Shown here: one piece after another, positions 52,189 through 61,241 of the stretch
Layout of the letters: the number at the start of each line of letters is the position of its first letter
How positions within the stretch are numbered: position 1 is the first letter of the stretch
NCBI GenBank assembly: GCA_029258375.1
Contig: JARHZA010000001.1
Span: forward strand, 1 to 64,000
From: Eubacterium sp.
GTDB lineage: Bacteria > Bacillota > Clostridia > Oscillospirales > Acutalibacteraceae
DNA length: 64,000 bases
Reading direction: 5' to 3'
Notes under the pieces: model-generated
The model's input: only the letters and a program-made list of their open reading frames with translations
Database searches by the model: none
What the model was told of the DNA's origin: nothing
Position numbers and translations under genes: made by a program

Positions 52189-53730
52189 ATGGATAGCATA
52201 CATACTAAAGGTACAAGTTTTGTAGACAATTACGGAAGAGAACGAATTTTCAACGGGGTTAACATTGTTGATAAATGTTCTTTATTTTTAAAAAAAGAGA
52301 TTTATGATGAAACATGGAACGAAGAAGATATTATAAATATTAAAAACCTTGGATTTAATATTATAAGACTTGGATTCACTTGGGACGCTATCGAACCTGA
52401 AATTGGAGTTTATAACGAAGAATACATTGATAAAATTGAAGAAATAATGTCTATTTGTGAAAAACACGAAATTTATGTTTATTTAGACTGTCACCAAGAT
52501 TTATATTCAAATTATGCAAGTTGTGGCGATGGTGCTCCAAAATGGGCAGTTTTAAACGAAGGTGCAAAACATATTAAACCACTCGCAATATGGGCTGAAG
52601 GCTATTTTTATAGCAAAGCAGTTATGAATTGCTTTGAAAACTTTTGGCAAAATAAAGAAGTTAACGGCAAAGGCTTGATTGATCGCTATGCTGATATGTG
52701 GCAGCACATAGCAAAAAGATTAGGAAACAAACCAAACCTTATTGGGTTTGACGTTTTAAACGAGCCTTACATAGGAAAAAACGGCATAAAAGTTTTTACA
52801 ACAATAATTGAAGCAGCGGTTAAACTTGCTTCTGAAGATGCCGGTTATATTTATAAATCTTTAGACCTTGTTAAAATATTTAAAAAAGGCACTAACAAAG
52901 AGTTTTTAACAATGATTGCAAAGGTTTGTGGAAGATTTAAACAAAAAAATTTGTTTTTATTTTTTATGAAGCGTTTTAATAGTGAAAAAGGTTTTCACGA
53001 AATCGTAACAACTGCAACTCCTTACATAGAAAAATTCGATAAAGAATACTACACTCCATTTATAAACAAAATTACAAAAGCAATTCGAGAAGTTACAGAT
53101 AACGGAATTATTTTTATGGAAAATTCATATTTTTCAAACCTTGGTATTCCTTACAGTGCAGAACCTGTGACTGTAAATGGCAAAAGAGAAGAAAAAGTTG
53201 CATTTGCTCCACACGGATACGATATTTTTGTAGATTCACCCCTTTATAACTATGCTAATAATGAAAGAGCAATTTCCATTTTTAAAGAACATAAAAATTC
53301 GCAAGAACGACTTCAAATGCCCGTAATAGTTGGCGAATTTGGTGGATATGCAAACGGAACAAATTGGCTAAACCACATAGATTTTTTAATTGATTATTTT
53401 AACAGCAACAAATGGAGTTTAACTTATTGGAATTACAATAAACTTCTTTTAACTCCAGACAAAAAACATCATTTTTCAAGGCCTTATCCACAAGCAGTTT
53501 GTGGCAAAATAGATTATTTTGGCTATGATAGATTTAGCAAGGTATTTTCAATGAACTTTGAATGTGATAAAGATTACAAAGAAACAAAAACAATAGTTTA
53601 TCTTCACAAAAAAGTAAAAGAAATTATTTGTGACTGTTCTTATAACTTAAAAAAATTATCTGATGAAACATCACAACTATTTATTGACTCACCAATTGGC
53701 AAACATAATTTGCAAATTCAGTTTGAATAA
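52189..53730 (+). CDS. GH5-like glycoside hydrolase (endoglycoceramidase type)
   Basis: 513 aa from the ATG at 52189 (AGGAG upstream). TIM-barrel GH5 signs: GFNIIRLGFTWDAIEPE, LDCHQDLYSNYASCGDGAP, FDVLNEPY (acid/base Glu, about residue 195) and VIVGEFGGYANG (nucleophile Glu, about residue 388), then a C-terminal beta domain. This matches endoglycoceramidase/sterol glucosidase-like GH5. There is no signal peptide, so it would act inside the cell on imported glycosides or lipids. Confidence 0.88.
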   Translation: MDSIHTKGTSFVDNYGRERIFNGVNIVDKCSLFLKKEIYDETWNEEDIINIKNLGFNIIRLGFTWDAIEPEIGVYNEEYIDKIEEIMSICEKHEIYVYLDCHQDLYSNYASCGDGAPKWAVLNEGAKHIKPLAIWAEGYFYSKAVMNCFENFWQNKEVNGKGLIDRYADMWQHIAKRLGNKPNLIGFDVLNEPYIGKNGIKVFTTIIEAAVKLASEDAGYIYKSLDLVKIFKKGTNKEFLTMIAKVCGRFKQKNLFLFFMKRFNSEKGFHEIVTTATPYIEKFDKEYYTPFINKITKAIREVTDNGIIFMENSYFSNLGIPYSAEPVTVNGKREEKVAFAPHGYDIFVDSPLYNYANNERAISIFKEHKNSQERLQMPVIVGEFGGYANGTNWLNHIDFLIDYFNSNKWSLTYWNYNKLLLTPDKKHHFSRPYPQAVCGKIDYFGYDRFSKVFSMNFECDKDYKETKTIVYLHKKVKEIICDCSYNLKKLSDETSQLFIDSPIGKHNLQIQFE

Positions 53731-53737
53731 AAAACAA

Positions 53738-53771
53738 AAAAGGTACAAAACAAAAATGTTTTGTACCTTTT
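53738..53771. terminator. Bidirectional terminator after the GH5 gene
   Basis: AAAAGGTACAAAACA pairs with TGTTTTGTACCTTTT around four bases. It serves GH5 and the flavodiiron gene. Confidence 0.9.
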
Positions 53772-53809
53772 CTTATTTAAGGTTTAAATAAAGTTTGTTA
53801 TAAACTGTA

Positions 53810-54970
53810 CTAGTCTGCAAGAATTTCATCTGCAAGTGCTTCCATATCGGCAACGTTTGCGTCTTTCATAACAGATTTAATAGTTACTGTCTTTTCGCAA
53901 ATAGTAACATTCTTCATTGTTTCAAGAATACCTCTCATTGCTTTTGCAGCAGATGGAGCCCATGATCCATTTTCAATAAGAGCTACTTTTCTGTTTTGAT
54001 ATGCTTTGCTCTTTAAGTGGTGCAATAAACTTTCCATTGGAGGGAAAACGCCACCGTCATAGCTTGCTGCCATAAGAATTACTTTGCCATATTTAAAAGC
54101 ATCTTCAACAGCCTCTGCAATATCATCACGAGTTAAATCTGCCATTGCAACTTTTGGACAACCCTTTGCCTCAAGAATTTCTTTCATCTTAAAAGCAGCA
54201 TCTTTTGTGTTGCCGTGAATTGAAGCATAAGCAATAAATACGCCTTCAGCCTCAACTGCATAAGATGACCAAATATTATAAAGGTTAATATAATATTCAA
54301 TGTTTTCTGAAAGAATTGGTCCGTGAAGTGGGCAAATAACATCAATTTCTTTTGATGCAATTTTCTTTAAAAGAGTTTGAACTGGAGCACCGTATTTACC
54401 AACAATATTGAAGTAATAACGTCTTGCTTCGCAAGCCCAGTCTTCATCTGTATCAAGAGTGCCAAACTTACCAAAAGCATCAGCAGTGAAAAGAACTTTT
54501 TGACTACTTTCATAAGTTACCATAACTTCTGGCCAGTGAATCATTGGAGCCATAATGAAGTTTAATGTGTGTTTACCAAGTTCTAAAGAATCGCCTTCTT
54601 TAACAACAAGTTTATTAACTGAATCATCAACTTCAAAAAATTGTGGCATCATTGCAAATGTTTTTGCATTTCCAACAAGTGTTATTGAAGGATATTTTTC
54701 AATTAAAAGTTTAATATTTCCAGAATGGTCTGGCTCAAGATGAGAAATAACAAGATAATCTGGTGTTCTGCCACAAAGTTCTGTTTCAAGATTTTTAATC
54801 CATTCATCAGTTTTTCTTGCGTCAACAGTATCCATAACTGCAATTTTTTCATCGTCAATTAAATATGAGTTATAAGCAATACCATTTGGAATGATATATT
54901 GACTTTCAAAAAGATCAAGGTCTTTATCATCAACGCCAATATATTTAATACCATCTGTAATTTTGATCAT
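53810..54970 (-). CDS. FprA-type flavodiiron protein
   Basis: 386 aa. N-terminal metallo-beta-lactamase-like domain with the di-iron ligands HLEPDHSGN, MIHWPEVM, FTADAFG and CPLHGPI; C-terminal flavodoxin domain with FIAYASIHGNTKDAA. It reduces O2 (and perhaps NO) to protect an anaerobe. Good ribosome site (AAGGAGG). It is a lone gene. Confidence 0.94.
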   Translation of the reverse strand: MIKITDGIKYIGVDDKDLDLFESQYIIPNGIAYNSYLIDDEKIAVMDTVDARKTDEWIKNLETELCGRTPDYLVISHLEPDHSGNIKLLIEKYPSITLVGNAKTFAMMPQFFEVDDSVNKLVVKEGDSLELGKHTLNFIMAPMIHWPEVMVTYESSQKVLFTADAFGKFGTLDTDEDWACEARRYYFNIVGKYGAPVQTLLKKIASKEIDVICPLHGPILSENIEYYINLYNIWSSYAVEAEGVFIAYASIHGNTKDAAFKMKEILEAKGCPKVAMADLTRDDIAEAVEDAFKYGKVILMAASYDGGVFPPMESLLHHLKSKAYQNRKVALIENGSWAPSAAKAMRGILETMKNVTICEKTVTIKSVMKDANVADMEALADEILAD

Positions 54971-55038
54971 TGTAATCCTCCTTAACTTATCGTAAATATT
55001 AAATACTAAATCGACTAATATATTATATCAAATTTAGA

Positions 55039-56400
55039 TTAAATTGTATAGATGCCAAATACATCAAGAACTGAACTTACAAGAATTGCTACAAGGAATA
55101 ATGGTGCAATCCATTTAATCATAACGCTATAAACTTTTTTAACTTTAAATGGACCATTAAGTTCAACTTCGTTAATGATAATGTCTGGTTTAAGAATAAA
55201 GCCAATAAGAATACAAGTAAGCAATGCAACGATAGGCATAAGAACACTATTTGAAATAAAGTCAAAGAAGTCAAGTAAACCAAGGCCAAGGATTTTAACG
55301 TTATCAAGAACACCAAATCCAAGTGAAATAACCGCACCAACTAAAATAGTAAATAAGTAAACTACTATTGTTGATTTCTTTCTGCCAAGTTTGAACTTGT
55401 CATCCATACTTGCAACAATTGCTTCCATAATTGAAATTGAGCTTGTAAGAGCAGCAAAGAATACAAGAATAAAGAATGCTGCACCAATAACATTACCAAA
55501 CTTCATATCGTTAAATACTTTTGGAAGTGTTACAAACATAAGGCTTGGACCTTTGCCAAGAGCTGCTTCGTTACCGCCAGAGAACACAAATACAGCAGGA
55601 ACGATCATAAGACCTGCAAGGAATGCAATTGCTGTGTCAAATATTTCGATTTGACGAACTGACTTTTCAATGTGGTCATCTGAACTAACATAAGAACCAT
55701 AAGTTACCATAATACCCATTGCAAGTGACATTGAGTAGAATAACTGGCCAAGTGCAGCTACAACTGTTTTTAATGTAAGTTTAGTAAAATCAGGTTTAAG
55801 GTAGTAAACTACACCTTCCATTGCGCCTGGTCTTGTAATAACAAAGATTGAAAGACCGATTGAAAGCAAAACAAGAATAGGCATAAGAATTTTACTTAAT
55901 TTTTCAATGCCCTTGTCAACGCCAAGGAAAACAACAATCATAGTAACTGTTGCAAATAAAAACAACCATAATAATGGTGATGCAGTTTGTGAAATAAATG
56001 CACCAAAATAATTATCGTCAGATGCTTGACCAACTTGACCTGCAATCATTGTTGCGCCGTATTTCATTACCCAACCACCAATTACTGAATAGTAAGGTAA
56101 AATAATTACTGGAACAAGTGTTGCAAGGTAGCCAAGACCTTTCCACTTACTATGTAATTTACCAAAAGCACCAAGAGGGCTTAGTCGAGTTTTTCTACCA
56201 ATAGCGATTTCTGTTGTCATAAGTACAAAACCAAATGTAACTGCTAAAAGTAGGTATACTAGTAGGAAGATACCTCCACCGTATTTTGCTGCGAGATATG
56301 GGAATCTCCAGAGATTACCAAGACCAACTGCAGAGCCTGCTGCCGCAAGGATAAATCCAACTCTACCGGAAAAGTTGCTTCTGTCTTGAGTTTTTTCCAT
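55039..56400 (-). CDS. Sodium-dependent amino-acid transporter (NSS family)
   Basis: 453 aa from the ATG at 56400 (GGGGG eight bases upstream). The family signature GRVGFILAAAGSAVGLGNLW is at the N-terminus, followed by about 12 membrane helices. LeuT-type importers take up amino acids or analogues with Na+. It is divergent from ilvE across a region with two promoters and an inverted repeat. This suggests branched-chain or related amino acids as substrate. Confidence 0.92.
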   Translation of the reverse strand: MEKTQDRSNFSGRVGFILAAAGSAVGLGNLWRFPYLAAKYGGGIFLLVYLLLAVTFGFVLMTTEIAIGRKTRLSPLGAFGKLHSKWKGLGYLATLVPVIILPYYSVIGGWVMKYGATMIAGQVGQASDDNYFGAFISQTASPLLWLFLFATVTMIVVFLGVDKGIEKLSKILMPILVLLSIGLSIFVITRPGAMEGVVYYLKPDFTKLTLKTVVAALGQLFYSMSLAMGIMVTYGSYVSSDDHIEKSVRQIEIFDTAIAFLAGLMIVPAVFVFSGGNEAALGKGPSLMFVTLPKVFNDMKFGNVIGAAFFILVFFAALTSSISIMEAIVASMDDKFKLGRKKSTIVVYLFTILVGAVISLGFGVLDNVKILGLGLLDFFDFISNSVLMPIVALLTCILIGFILKPDIIINEVELNGPFKVKKVYSVMIKWIAPLFLVAILVSSVLDVFGIYTI

Positions 56401-56438
56401 TAACATTTCCCCCTTATTTTAATATTTTATAAATTTTT

Positions 56439-56468
56439 AAGTAACATTTTATCAATATATTGTTACTT
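56439..56468. promoter_or_regulatory. Inverted repeat between NSS transporter and ilvE
   Basis: AAGTAACA (56439-56446) and TGTTACTT (56461-56468) are perfect inverted copies, 14 bases apart. They overlap the transporter's -10 box. A third half-site, TGTTACTT, lies at 56545-56552, just after the ilvE -10. Confidence 0.5.
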
Positions 56469-56474
56469 TGTCAA
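56446..56474 (-). promoter_or_regulatory. Promoter of the NSS transporter gene
   Basis: TTGACA and TAAAAT are 17 bases apart on the minus strand, about 45 bases before the ATG. Confidence 0.65.
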
Positions 56475-56510
56475 ACAAATTGACCATCATTTCTACACAT
56501 TTATAAATTA

Positions 56511-56539
56511 TTGACAGTATAGCACATTGGTGGTAATAT
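56511..56539 (+). promoter_or_regulatory. Promoter of ilvE
   Basis: TTGACA and TAATAT are 17 bases apart on the plus strand. Confidence 0.6.
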
Positions 56540-56575
56540 TTATTTGTTACTTTTTATCGAAGGATGGAACAATAT

Positions 56576-57607
56576 ATGGATACCCAAAAGAAAAACATTG
56601 ACTGGTCAAACCTTGGTTTTGGCTATATGCCAACCGATTACCGTTTTGTTGCTAAGTACAAAGACGGCAAATGGGATGACGGCGAACTCACAACAGAAAA
56701 CACAATTACCATGAGTGAATGTGCTTGCGTTCTTCAATATGCTCAAACAGTTTTTGAAGGTTTAAAAGCATACACAACTGCAGACGGCAAAATAGTTTGT
56801 TTCCGTCCTGACCTAAACGCAAAACGACTTGCTGATTCTGCAAAAAGACTACATATGCCTACTTTCCCTGAAGATAAATTTGTTGAAGCAGTAGAAAAAG
56901 TTGTAAAAGCAAACGCAGCTTGGGTTCCACCTTACGGCTCAGGTGCTACTCTTTACATTCGTCCATTTATGTTTGGTTCAAACTCTGTTATTGGTGTTAA
57001 ACCTGCTGATGAATATGAATTTAGAATTTTCTGCACACCTGTTGGTCCTTATTTTAAAGGTGGAGCAAAACCAATTACTATTCGTGTAACTGATTTTGAC
57101 CGTGCAGCTCCACACGGAACTGGAAATATTAAAGCTGGTCTTAACTACGCAATGAGCCTTTACGCAATTGTTGACGCCCACGAAAATGGATATGACGAAA
57201 ACTTATATCTTGATGCTGCAACAAGAACTTATGTTGAAGAAACTGGCGGTGCAAACTTTATCTTTGTTACTAAAGATGGCACACTTGTTACACCTAAGTC
57301 AGATTCTATTCTTCCTTCAATCACAAGACGTTCTCTTTGTGTTGTTGCAGAAAAAATTCTTGGTATGAAAGTTGAACACAGACCTGTTAAGTTAGAAGAA
57401 GTTAAAGACTTTGCAGAATGTGGTCTTTGTGGCACAGCAGCTGTTATTAGCCCTGTTGGCAAAATTGTTAACCACGGCGAAGAAATTTGTATGCCAAGCG
57501 GTATGGATGAAATGGGCCCTGTTCTTAAAAAACTTTATGAAACACTTACTGGTATTCAAATGGGAACTATTGAAGCACCTGAAGGTTGGGTTCACGAAAT
57601 CAAATAA
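56576..57607 (+). CDS. ilvE: Branched-chain amino-acid aminotransferase
   Basis: 343 aa from the ATG at 56576, preceded at eight bases by GGATGG; an in-frame ATG at 56564 touches its own AAGG. The PLP Lys lies in GNIKAGLNYAMS (about residue 185) and the fold-type IV Glu in YVEETGGANF. CGTAAVISPVGKI near the end is typical. It transaminates Leu, Ile and Val. Divergent from an NSS transporter. Confidence 0.95.
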   Translation: MDTQKKNIDWSNLGFGYMPTDYRFVAKYKDGKWDDGELTTENTITMSECACVLQYAQTVFEGLKAYTTADGKIVCFRPDLNAKRLADSAKRLHMPTFPEDKFVEAVEKVVKANAAWVPPYGSGATLYIRPFMFGSNSVIGVKPADEYEFRIFCTPVGPYFKGGAKPITIRVTDFDRAAPHGTGNIKAGLNYAMSLYAIVDAHENGYDENLYLDAATRTYVEETGGANFIFVTKDGTLVTPKSDSILPSITRRSLCVVAEKILGMKVEHRPVKLEEVKDFAECGLCGTAAVISPVGKIVNHGEEICMPSGMDEMGPVLKKLYETLTGIQMGTIEAPEGWVHEIK

Positions 57608-57625
57608 TACTGTATAATAAGTATA

Positions 57626-57656
57626 AAAAGCCTCAGCGATTTTCGTCGAGGCTTTT
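57626..57656 (+). terminator. Terminator of ilvE
   Basis: AAAAGCCTC pairs with GAGGCTTTT with a small inner GCGA/CG part; T-rich after. It can also serve the XRE gene in the other direction. Confidence 0.8.
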
Positions 57657-57669
57657 CTTTTATATTTAA

Positions 57670-58113
57670 TTAGATTTTCCAGTGTTTAAGTTGTGATAAA
57701 AAGGAGTCATAATAATGACGTCTTTCATCATCTTTTAAATTATCTGGGTTAGGCATATTCTTAACAAGGTAGTCAAGCAATTCTTCTTTTGATTTATAAA
57801 CAAAATCGCCTTTTGAATAACACCATTTACAATAATCTTCATTAAATTCGCCGTTAGTTTCTTTGCTAATTATAGAATCTTCAAGTGGCATTCCACAACA
57901 TTGACAAAATAACTGCCTTGGCGAACCCAAAAGAGTATTTATTGACACATCAAACACTTTTGATAACAACTTTAAAGTTTCTGTATTAGGAACAGTTTCC
58001 CCTGTTTCCCAACGAGAAACAGCTTGTCTTGTGACAAGCACCTTTTCTGCAAGTTCATATTGCGATAAACCGTGTTTTGTTCTTAATTCAAAAATAACTG
58101 TTTTTGTTTCCAT
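57670..58113 (-). CDS. XRE-family regulator with C-terminal zinc ribbon
   Basis: 147 aa from the ATG at 58113 (AAGGAGG seven bases upstream). Residues 5-60 are HTH (HGLSQYELAEKVLVTRQAVSRWETG); residues 70-100 hold CQCCGMPLEDS and CKWCYSKG, the putative zinc-ribbon found in Clostridia regulators. Ligand unknown. Lone gene. Confidence 0.9.
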   Translation of the reverse strand: METKTVIFELRTKHGLSQYELAEKVLVTRQAVSRWETGETVPNTETLKLLSKVFDVSINTLLGSPRQLFCQCCGMPLEDSIISKETNGEFNEDYCKWCYSKGDFVYKSKEELLDYLVKNMPNPDNLKDDERRHYYDSFLSQLKHWKI

Positions 58114-58190
58114 CATCGTCCCTCCTTATAAGCATTATATCATTTAAAATATTGTTTATAAAGCAACTGCTTGTTGCTATAAGTTTTAAT

Positions 58191-58919
58191 TTATCTATAA
58201 ACTTTAACGCTTATAATAAGACGATTTTTCTTTGTTGTGCCAAGTGTATCGCAATAAACAAATCTGCCAAAACCACGAACGGAAATAACATCTCCACTTT
58301 TAACAACTTGTGAAAAGTTTTCTGTAAGTTTGCTATTAACAAATATTTTTCTTGCAACAAAATGTTCTTTAACTTCGTTTCTTGAAAAATTATAAACGCC
58401 TGCTACAACAACATCAAGCCTTAAAGAAGATACAGTTATTTTAACTTCTTCCGGTTCTTTTATAACAGTTTTTGGTAGTTCATCTACAATTTTGCATTTA
58501 ACACTTGTGTGTTTAACCTTATCAAGATTTTGAACTATATAATTTGCAATACTCTCAACACAAAAAAGAAATCCTATATTTTCATCAATAACAATATCGC
58601 CAAGTAGTTCCCTTTTAATTCCAAGCCCCATTAAAGAGCCTAAAAAATCTCGGTGCGAAAGTTTATCTGCAAATTTTTGAGCAAGGGGTTCAATCTTTAT
58701 AATTGAGATTGGAAATTCATCAAATTCAGAATTTTCGCCAAACCCTGCAATACACCTTTCAGCCATTTCATAACCACCAAAAAGATGATAAGGTGTACTT
58801 AGTTTGGTGCTTTTTAAAACACTCTGCTCTTCCATATTTAAAAACTCTGTAAAAGTGGTGTAATACCTTTCGTCTGCTCTATCTGAAAGTTCTATAAATC
58901 TTTTTTGAATATCTTCCAT
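58191..58919 (-). CDS. ylmH: S4-domain RNA-binding protein YlmH
   Basis: 242 aa. C-terminal S4 domain (SSLRLDVVVAGVYNFSRNEVKEHFVARKIFVN) after an N-terminal RRM-like part (LMGLGIKRELLGDIV). YlmH homologues are encoded with division genes in other Firmicutes; recent work links the family to ribosome rescue. Here it is a lone gene. Good ribosome site (AAAGGA). Confidence 0.9.
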   Translation of the reverse strand: MEDIQKRFIELSDRADERYYTTFTEFLNMEEQSVLKSTKLSTPYHLFGGYEMAERCIAGFGENSEFDEFPISIIKIEPLAQKFADKLSHRDFLGSLMGLGIKRELLGDIVIDENIGFLFCVESIANYIVQNLDKVKHTSVKCKIVDELPKTVIKEPEEVKITVSSLRLDVVVAGVYNFSRNEVKEHFVARKIFVNSKLTENFSQVVKSGDVISVRGFGRFVYCDTLGTTKKNRLIISVKVYR

Positions 58920-58998
58920 TTTTAAATCCTTTGTAATAATTTATTATGTATTGCAAGATAAACAAAGGTTAAACCACATTTTAGTTATGCTAACTATT

Positions 58999-60099
58999 TT
59001 AAATAAAATCTTTGCAAGATACTAATAAATCAATCTTTTTCCACTGTGTTTCTTCGTCTATTGAGTTACCCTCTTCAACAGATGCAAAACCACATTGTGG
59101 TGACAAGGCAATATTGTCGCCAACAACACTTTTTGCCTCTAAATATCTTCTTTTTATTTCATCATAGTCTTCTAAAACAGGGTTCTTTGTTGAGATAAGG
59201 CCTGCTACAAATGTTGCATTTGTATTTTTTAATACTGCCCAAGGCTCAAATGAACCTGAACGTTCATCATCATATTCTACGAAAAATCCATCATAAGGAA
59301 TTTGACTAATAACTGGTGCAACAGAATCGTAAAAACCAGAAAAAAGTGGCTGACCTTTAAAATTACCTTTGCAAAAATGATTAGCAATTACTAAATCTTT
59401 AGGGTGTCCCTCTAATGCTTTTGTAGAAACTTTTCTAAACCATTCTAAAACTTCTTCTTTTTTATATCCAAGTGAATCAACCTTTTGTAAAAATGCCTCA
59501 TCAATCATATATGTCCAAGAAGTGTCATCAATTTGCAAATATCTGCAACCGTGGTCGTACAAATCTTTTATTGCCTCTTGATAAGCAATTGCTATATCGT
59601 CGATTAAAGTGTCTATATCTGTTCCGTAATATGGTATTTCTTTTAAACCTATTTGTAAATAATTATCAACCAAAATCATATTTGGACCAGAAATACATTT
59701 TTTTGCAACAACGTTATATTTATCTGCTTCTTTTTTCAAGAAGTCATAGGCCTCAATTTCTGCGTGAGATTTGTTTTTGTCATAAAAAATTTTGCCAGTT
59801 ATATATCCAAGTTCAATATGGTGTTCTACACCGTTTCTTTCTTTTACCAAATGCTTTGTTGTAAAGCCATCAAACTCTTTTAACCAATCTAAATGCCACC
59901 ATCTGCGACGAAACTCGCCGTCAGTAACGAAGTGCAAGCCGTGTTGAACTTCTTTTTCAACTAACTTTGCAATTTCAGCATCTTCAACTTTTCTTAATTC
60001 GCTTAAAGAGATTTCTTTTTTATTATATTTTTCCCTTGCCTCTTTGATTGGTGCTGTTCTTAAAAAAGAACCAACAATATCATATTTAATATTAAGCAT
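58999..60099 (-). CDS. MetE-like methionine synthase (C-terminal-domain type)
   Basis: 366 aa, only the catalytic barrel of cobalamin-independent methionine synthase (B. subtilis YxjG/YxjH type). Zinc ligands appear as NHFC (His and Cys, about residues 242-244), the Glu in VEYDDERSG and LSPQCGF (Cys). QIDDTSW is also typical. It methylates homocysteine, with a methyl donor that differs from MetE proper and is unknown here. A dyad for a LysR/MetR-type regulator lies 108 bases upstream, and a LysR gene next to it. Confidence 0.9.
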   Translation of the reverse strand: MLNIKYDIVGSFLRTAPIKEAREKYNKKEISLSELRKVEDAEIAKLVEKEVQHGLHFVTDGEFRRRWWHLDWLKEFDGFTTKHLVKERNGVEHHIELGYITGKIFYDKNKSHAEIEAYDFLKKEADKYNVVAKKCISGPNMILVDNYLQIGLKEIPYYGTDIDTLIDDIAIAYQEAIKDLYDHGCRYLQIDDTSWTYMIDEAFLQKVDSLGYKKEEVLEWFRKVSTKALEGHPKDLVIANHFCKGNFKGQPLFSGFYDSVAPVISQIPYDGFFVEYDDERSGSFEPWAVLKNTNATFVAGLISTKNPVLEDYDEIKRRYLEAKSVVGDNIALSPQCGFASVEEGNSIDEETQWKKIDLLVSCKDFI

Positions 60100-60206
60100 A
60101 ATTTTACCCTCCGCAATTTGTATAAACAGTTTTCACAATAGCTGTGAATTTAATTAAATTATAATTTCAAATTTCATTATAGTAAAATACAAATTACACA
60201 TAGTTT

Positions 60207-60227
60207 GATATAGGTAAAATCTATATC
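60207..60227. promoter_or_regulatory. MET-box-like dyad upstream of the MetE-like gene
   Basis: GATATAG and CTATATC are inverted arms 7 bases apart. The core TATAG-N7-CTATA is 17 bases, as in the MetR/MtaR box known from streptococci (recalled, not searched). It overlaps the stop of the LysR gene and lies about 108 bases before the MetE-like start. Confidence 0.5.
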
Positions 60228-61141
60228 TATTTAACATTTACTGACTTAACTTGCGATTTTAAAATTTCAATATAGCAATTAGTTAAAAAATCAGGATTTA
60301 TTTTGTTATTAGTTATATAACCAATTTGCATATAATCATCAACAAGAAGAGGAACAGAAACTATATTTTTTCCATTTAAAGCCTCATTTATAACACCACT
60401 GCAAATTGTGTAACCGTCTAATCCAATTAAAAGATTAAATAGCGTTGCCCTGTCTCTAACAACAATTTCTTTTTTACTTTCAAGTGTGCTTAAAATCTCT
60501 TCTGAAAAATAAAAAGAATTATGCTCTCCTTGCTCATAAGAAAGACGAGGATAATTTTCAAGATCTTTTAGTGTAATTGAATCTTTTGACGCAAGAGGAT
60601 TTGATTCGCTAAGAAAAACGTGAGGTTTTGCAGTAAACAAGTGATTAAATGTTAAGTCGTGACTTTTAAGTTCTCTTTTAATCACAGTTTCATTAAACTT
60701 ATTCAAATATAAAACACCAACTTCACTACGCAACTTTGCCACATCTTCTATAATTTCATAAGTTTGTGTTTCACGAATTCGAAAGTCATATTCGTCGCCA
60801 CCATATTGTTTTAACAAATCAACAAATGCGTCAACAACAAATGAATAGTGTTGTGCAGAAACGCAAAACGAGTGTTTACCAACCTTTTTATCTTTGTATT
60901 TTTCATCAATTAAATTAACTTGATCTATTACTTGACGTGCATATCCTAAAAATTCTTCTCCCTTTGGAGTAAGCGTAACGCCTTTATTTGTTCTATAAAA
61001 AATAGTTATGCCAATTTCTTCTTCAAGCTCTTTTATAGCAGAAGTAAGACTTGGTTGCGCAACAAAAAGTGACTGTGCAGCTTCGCTAATTGTTCCTTTT
61101 AACGCAACTGTTGTAACATATTTTAATTGTTGCAAAGTCAT
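60227..61141 (-). CDS. LysR-family regulator (MetR-like candidate)
   Basis: 304 aa from the ATG at 61141 (GGAG upstream). HTH MTLQQLKYVTTVALKGTISEAAQSLFVAQPSLTSAIKELEEEIG, then a substrate domain. It ends in TAG. It is directly upstream of the MetE-like gene with the dyad between, so the likely target is that gene. The ligand may be homocysteine or O-acetylserine. It is divergent from asparaginase. Confidence 0.92.
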   Translation of the reverse strand: MTLQQLKYVTTVALKGTISEAAQSLFVAQPSLTSAIKELEEEIGITIFYRTNKGVTLTPKGEEFLGYARQVIDQVNLIDEKYKDKKVGKHSFCVSAQHYSFVVDAFVDLLKQYGGDEYDFRIRETQTYEIIEDVAKLRSEVGVLYLNKFNETVIKRELKSHDLTFNHLFTAKPHVFLSESNPLASKDSITLKDLENYPRLSYEQGEHNSFYFSEEILSTLESKKEIVVRDRATLFNLLIGLDGYTICSGVINEALNGKNIVSVPLLVDDYMQIGYITNNKINPDFLTNCYIEILKSQVKSVNVK

Positions 61142-61183
61142 AAAAATCACTCCATACAAAGTTTTAACAACTCTTAATGTTGT

Positions 61184-61212
61184 TTGACATTAAAATAATA
61201 ACAGTATATAAT
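61184..61212 (+). promoter_or_regulatory. Consensus promoter of the asparaginase gene
   Basis: TTGACA and TATAAT, both perfect, are 17 bases apart, 30 bases before the ATG. Confidence 0.85.
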
Positions 61213-61241
61213 TTTTTTATCAATAATTTTGAGGTAATAAA

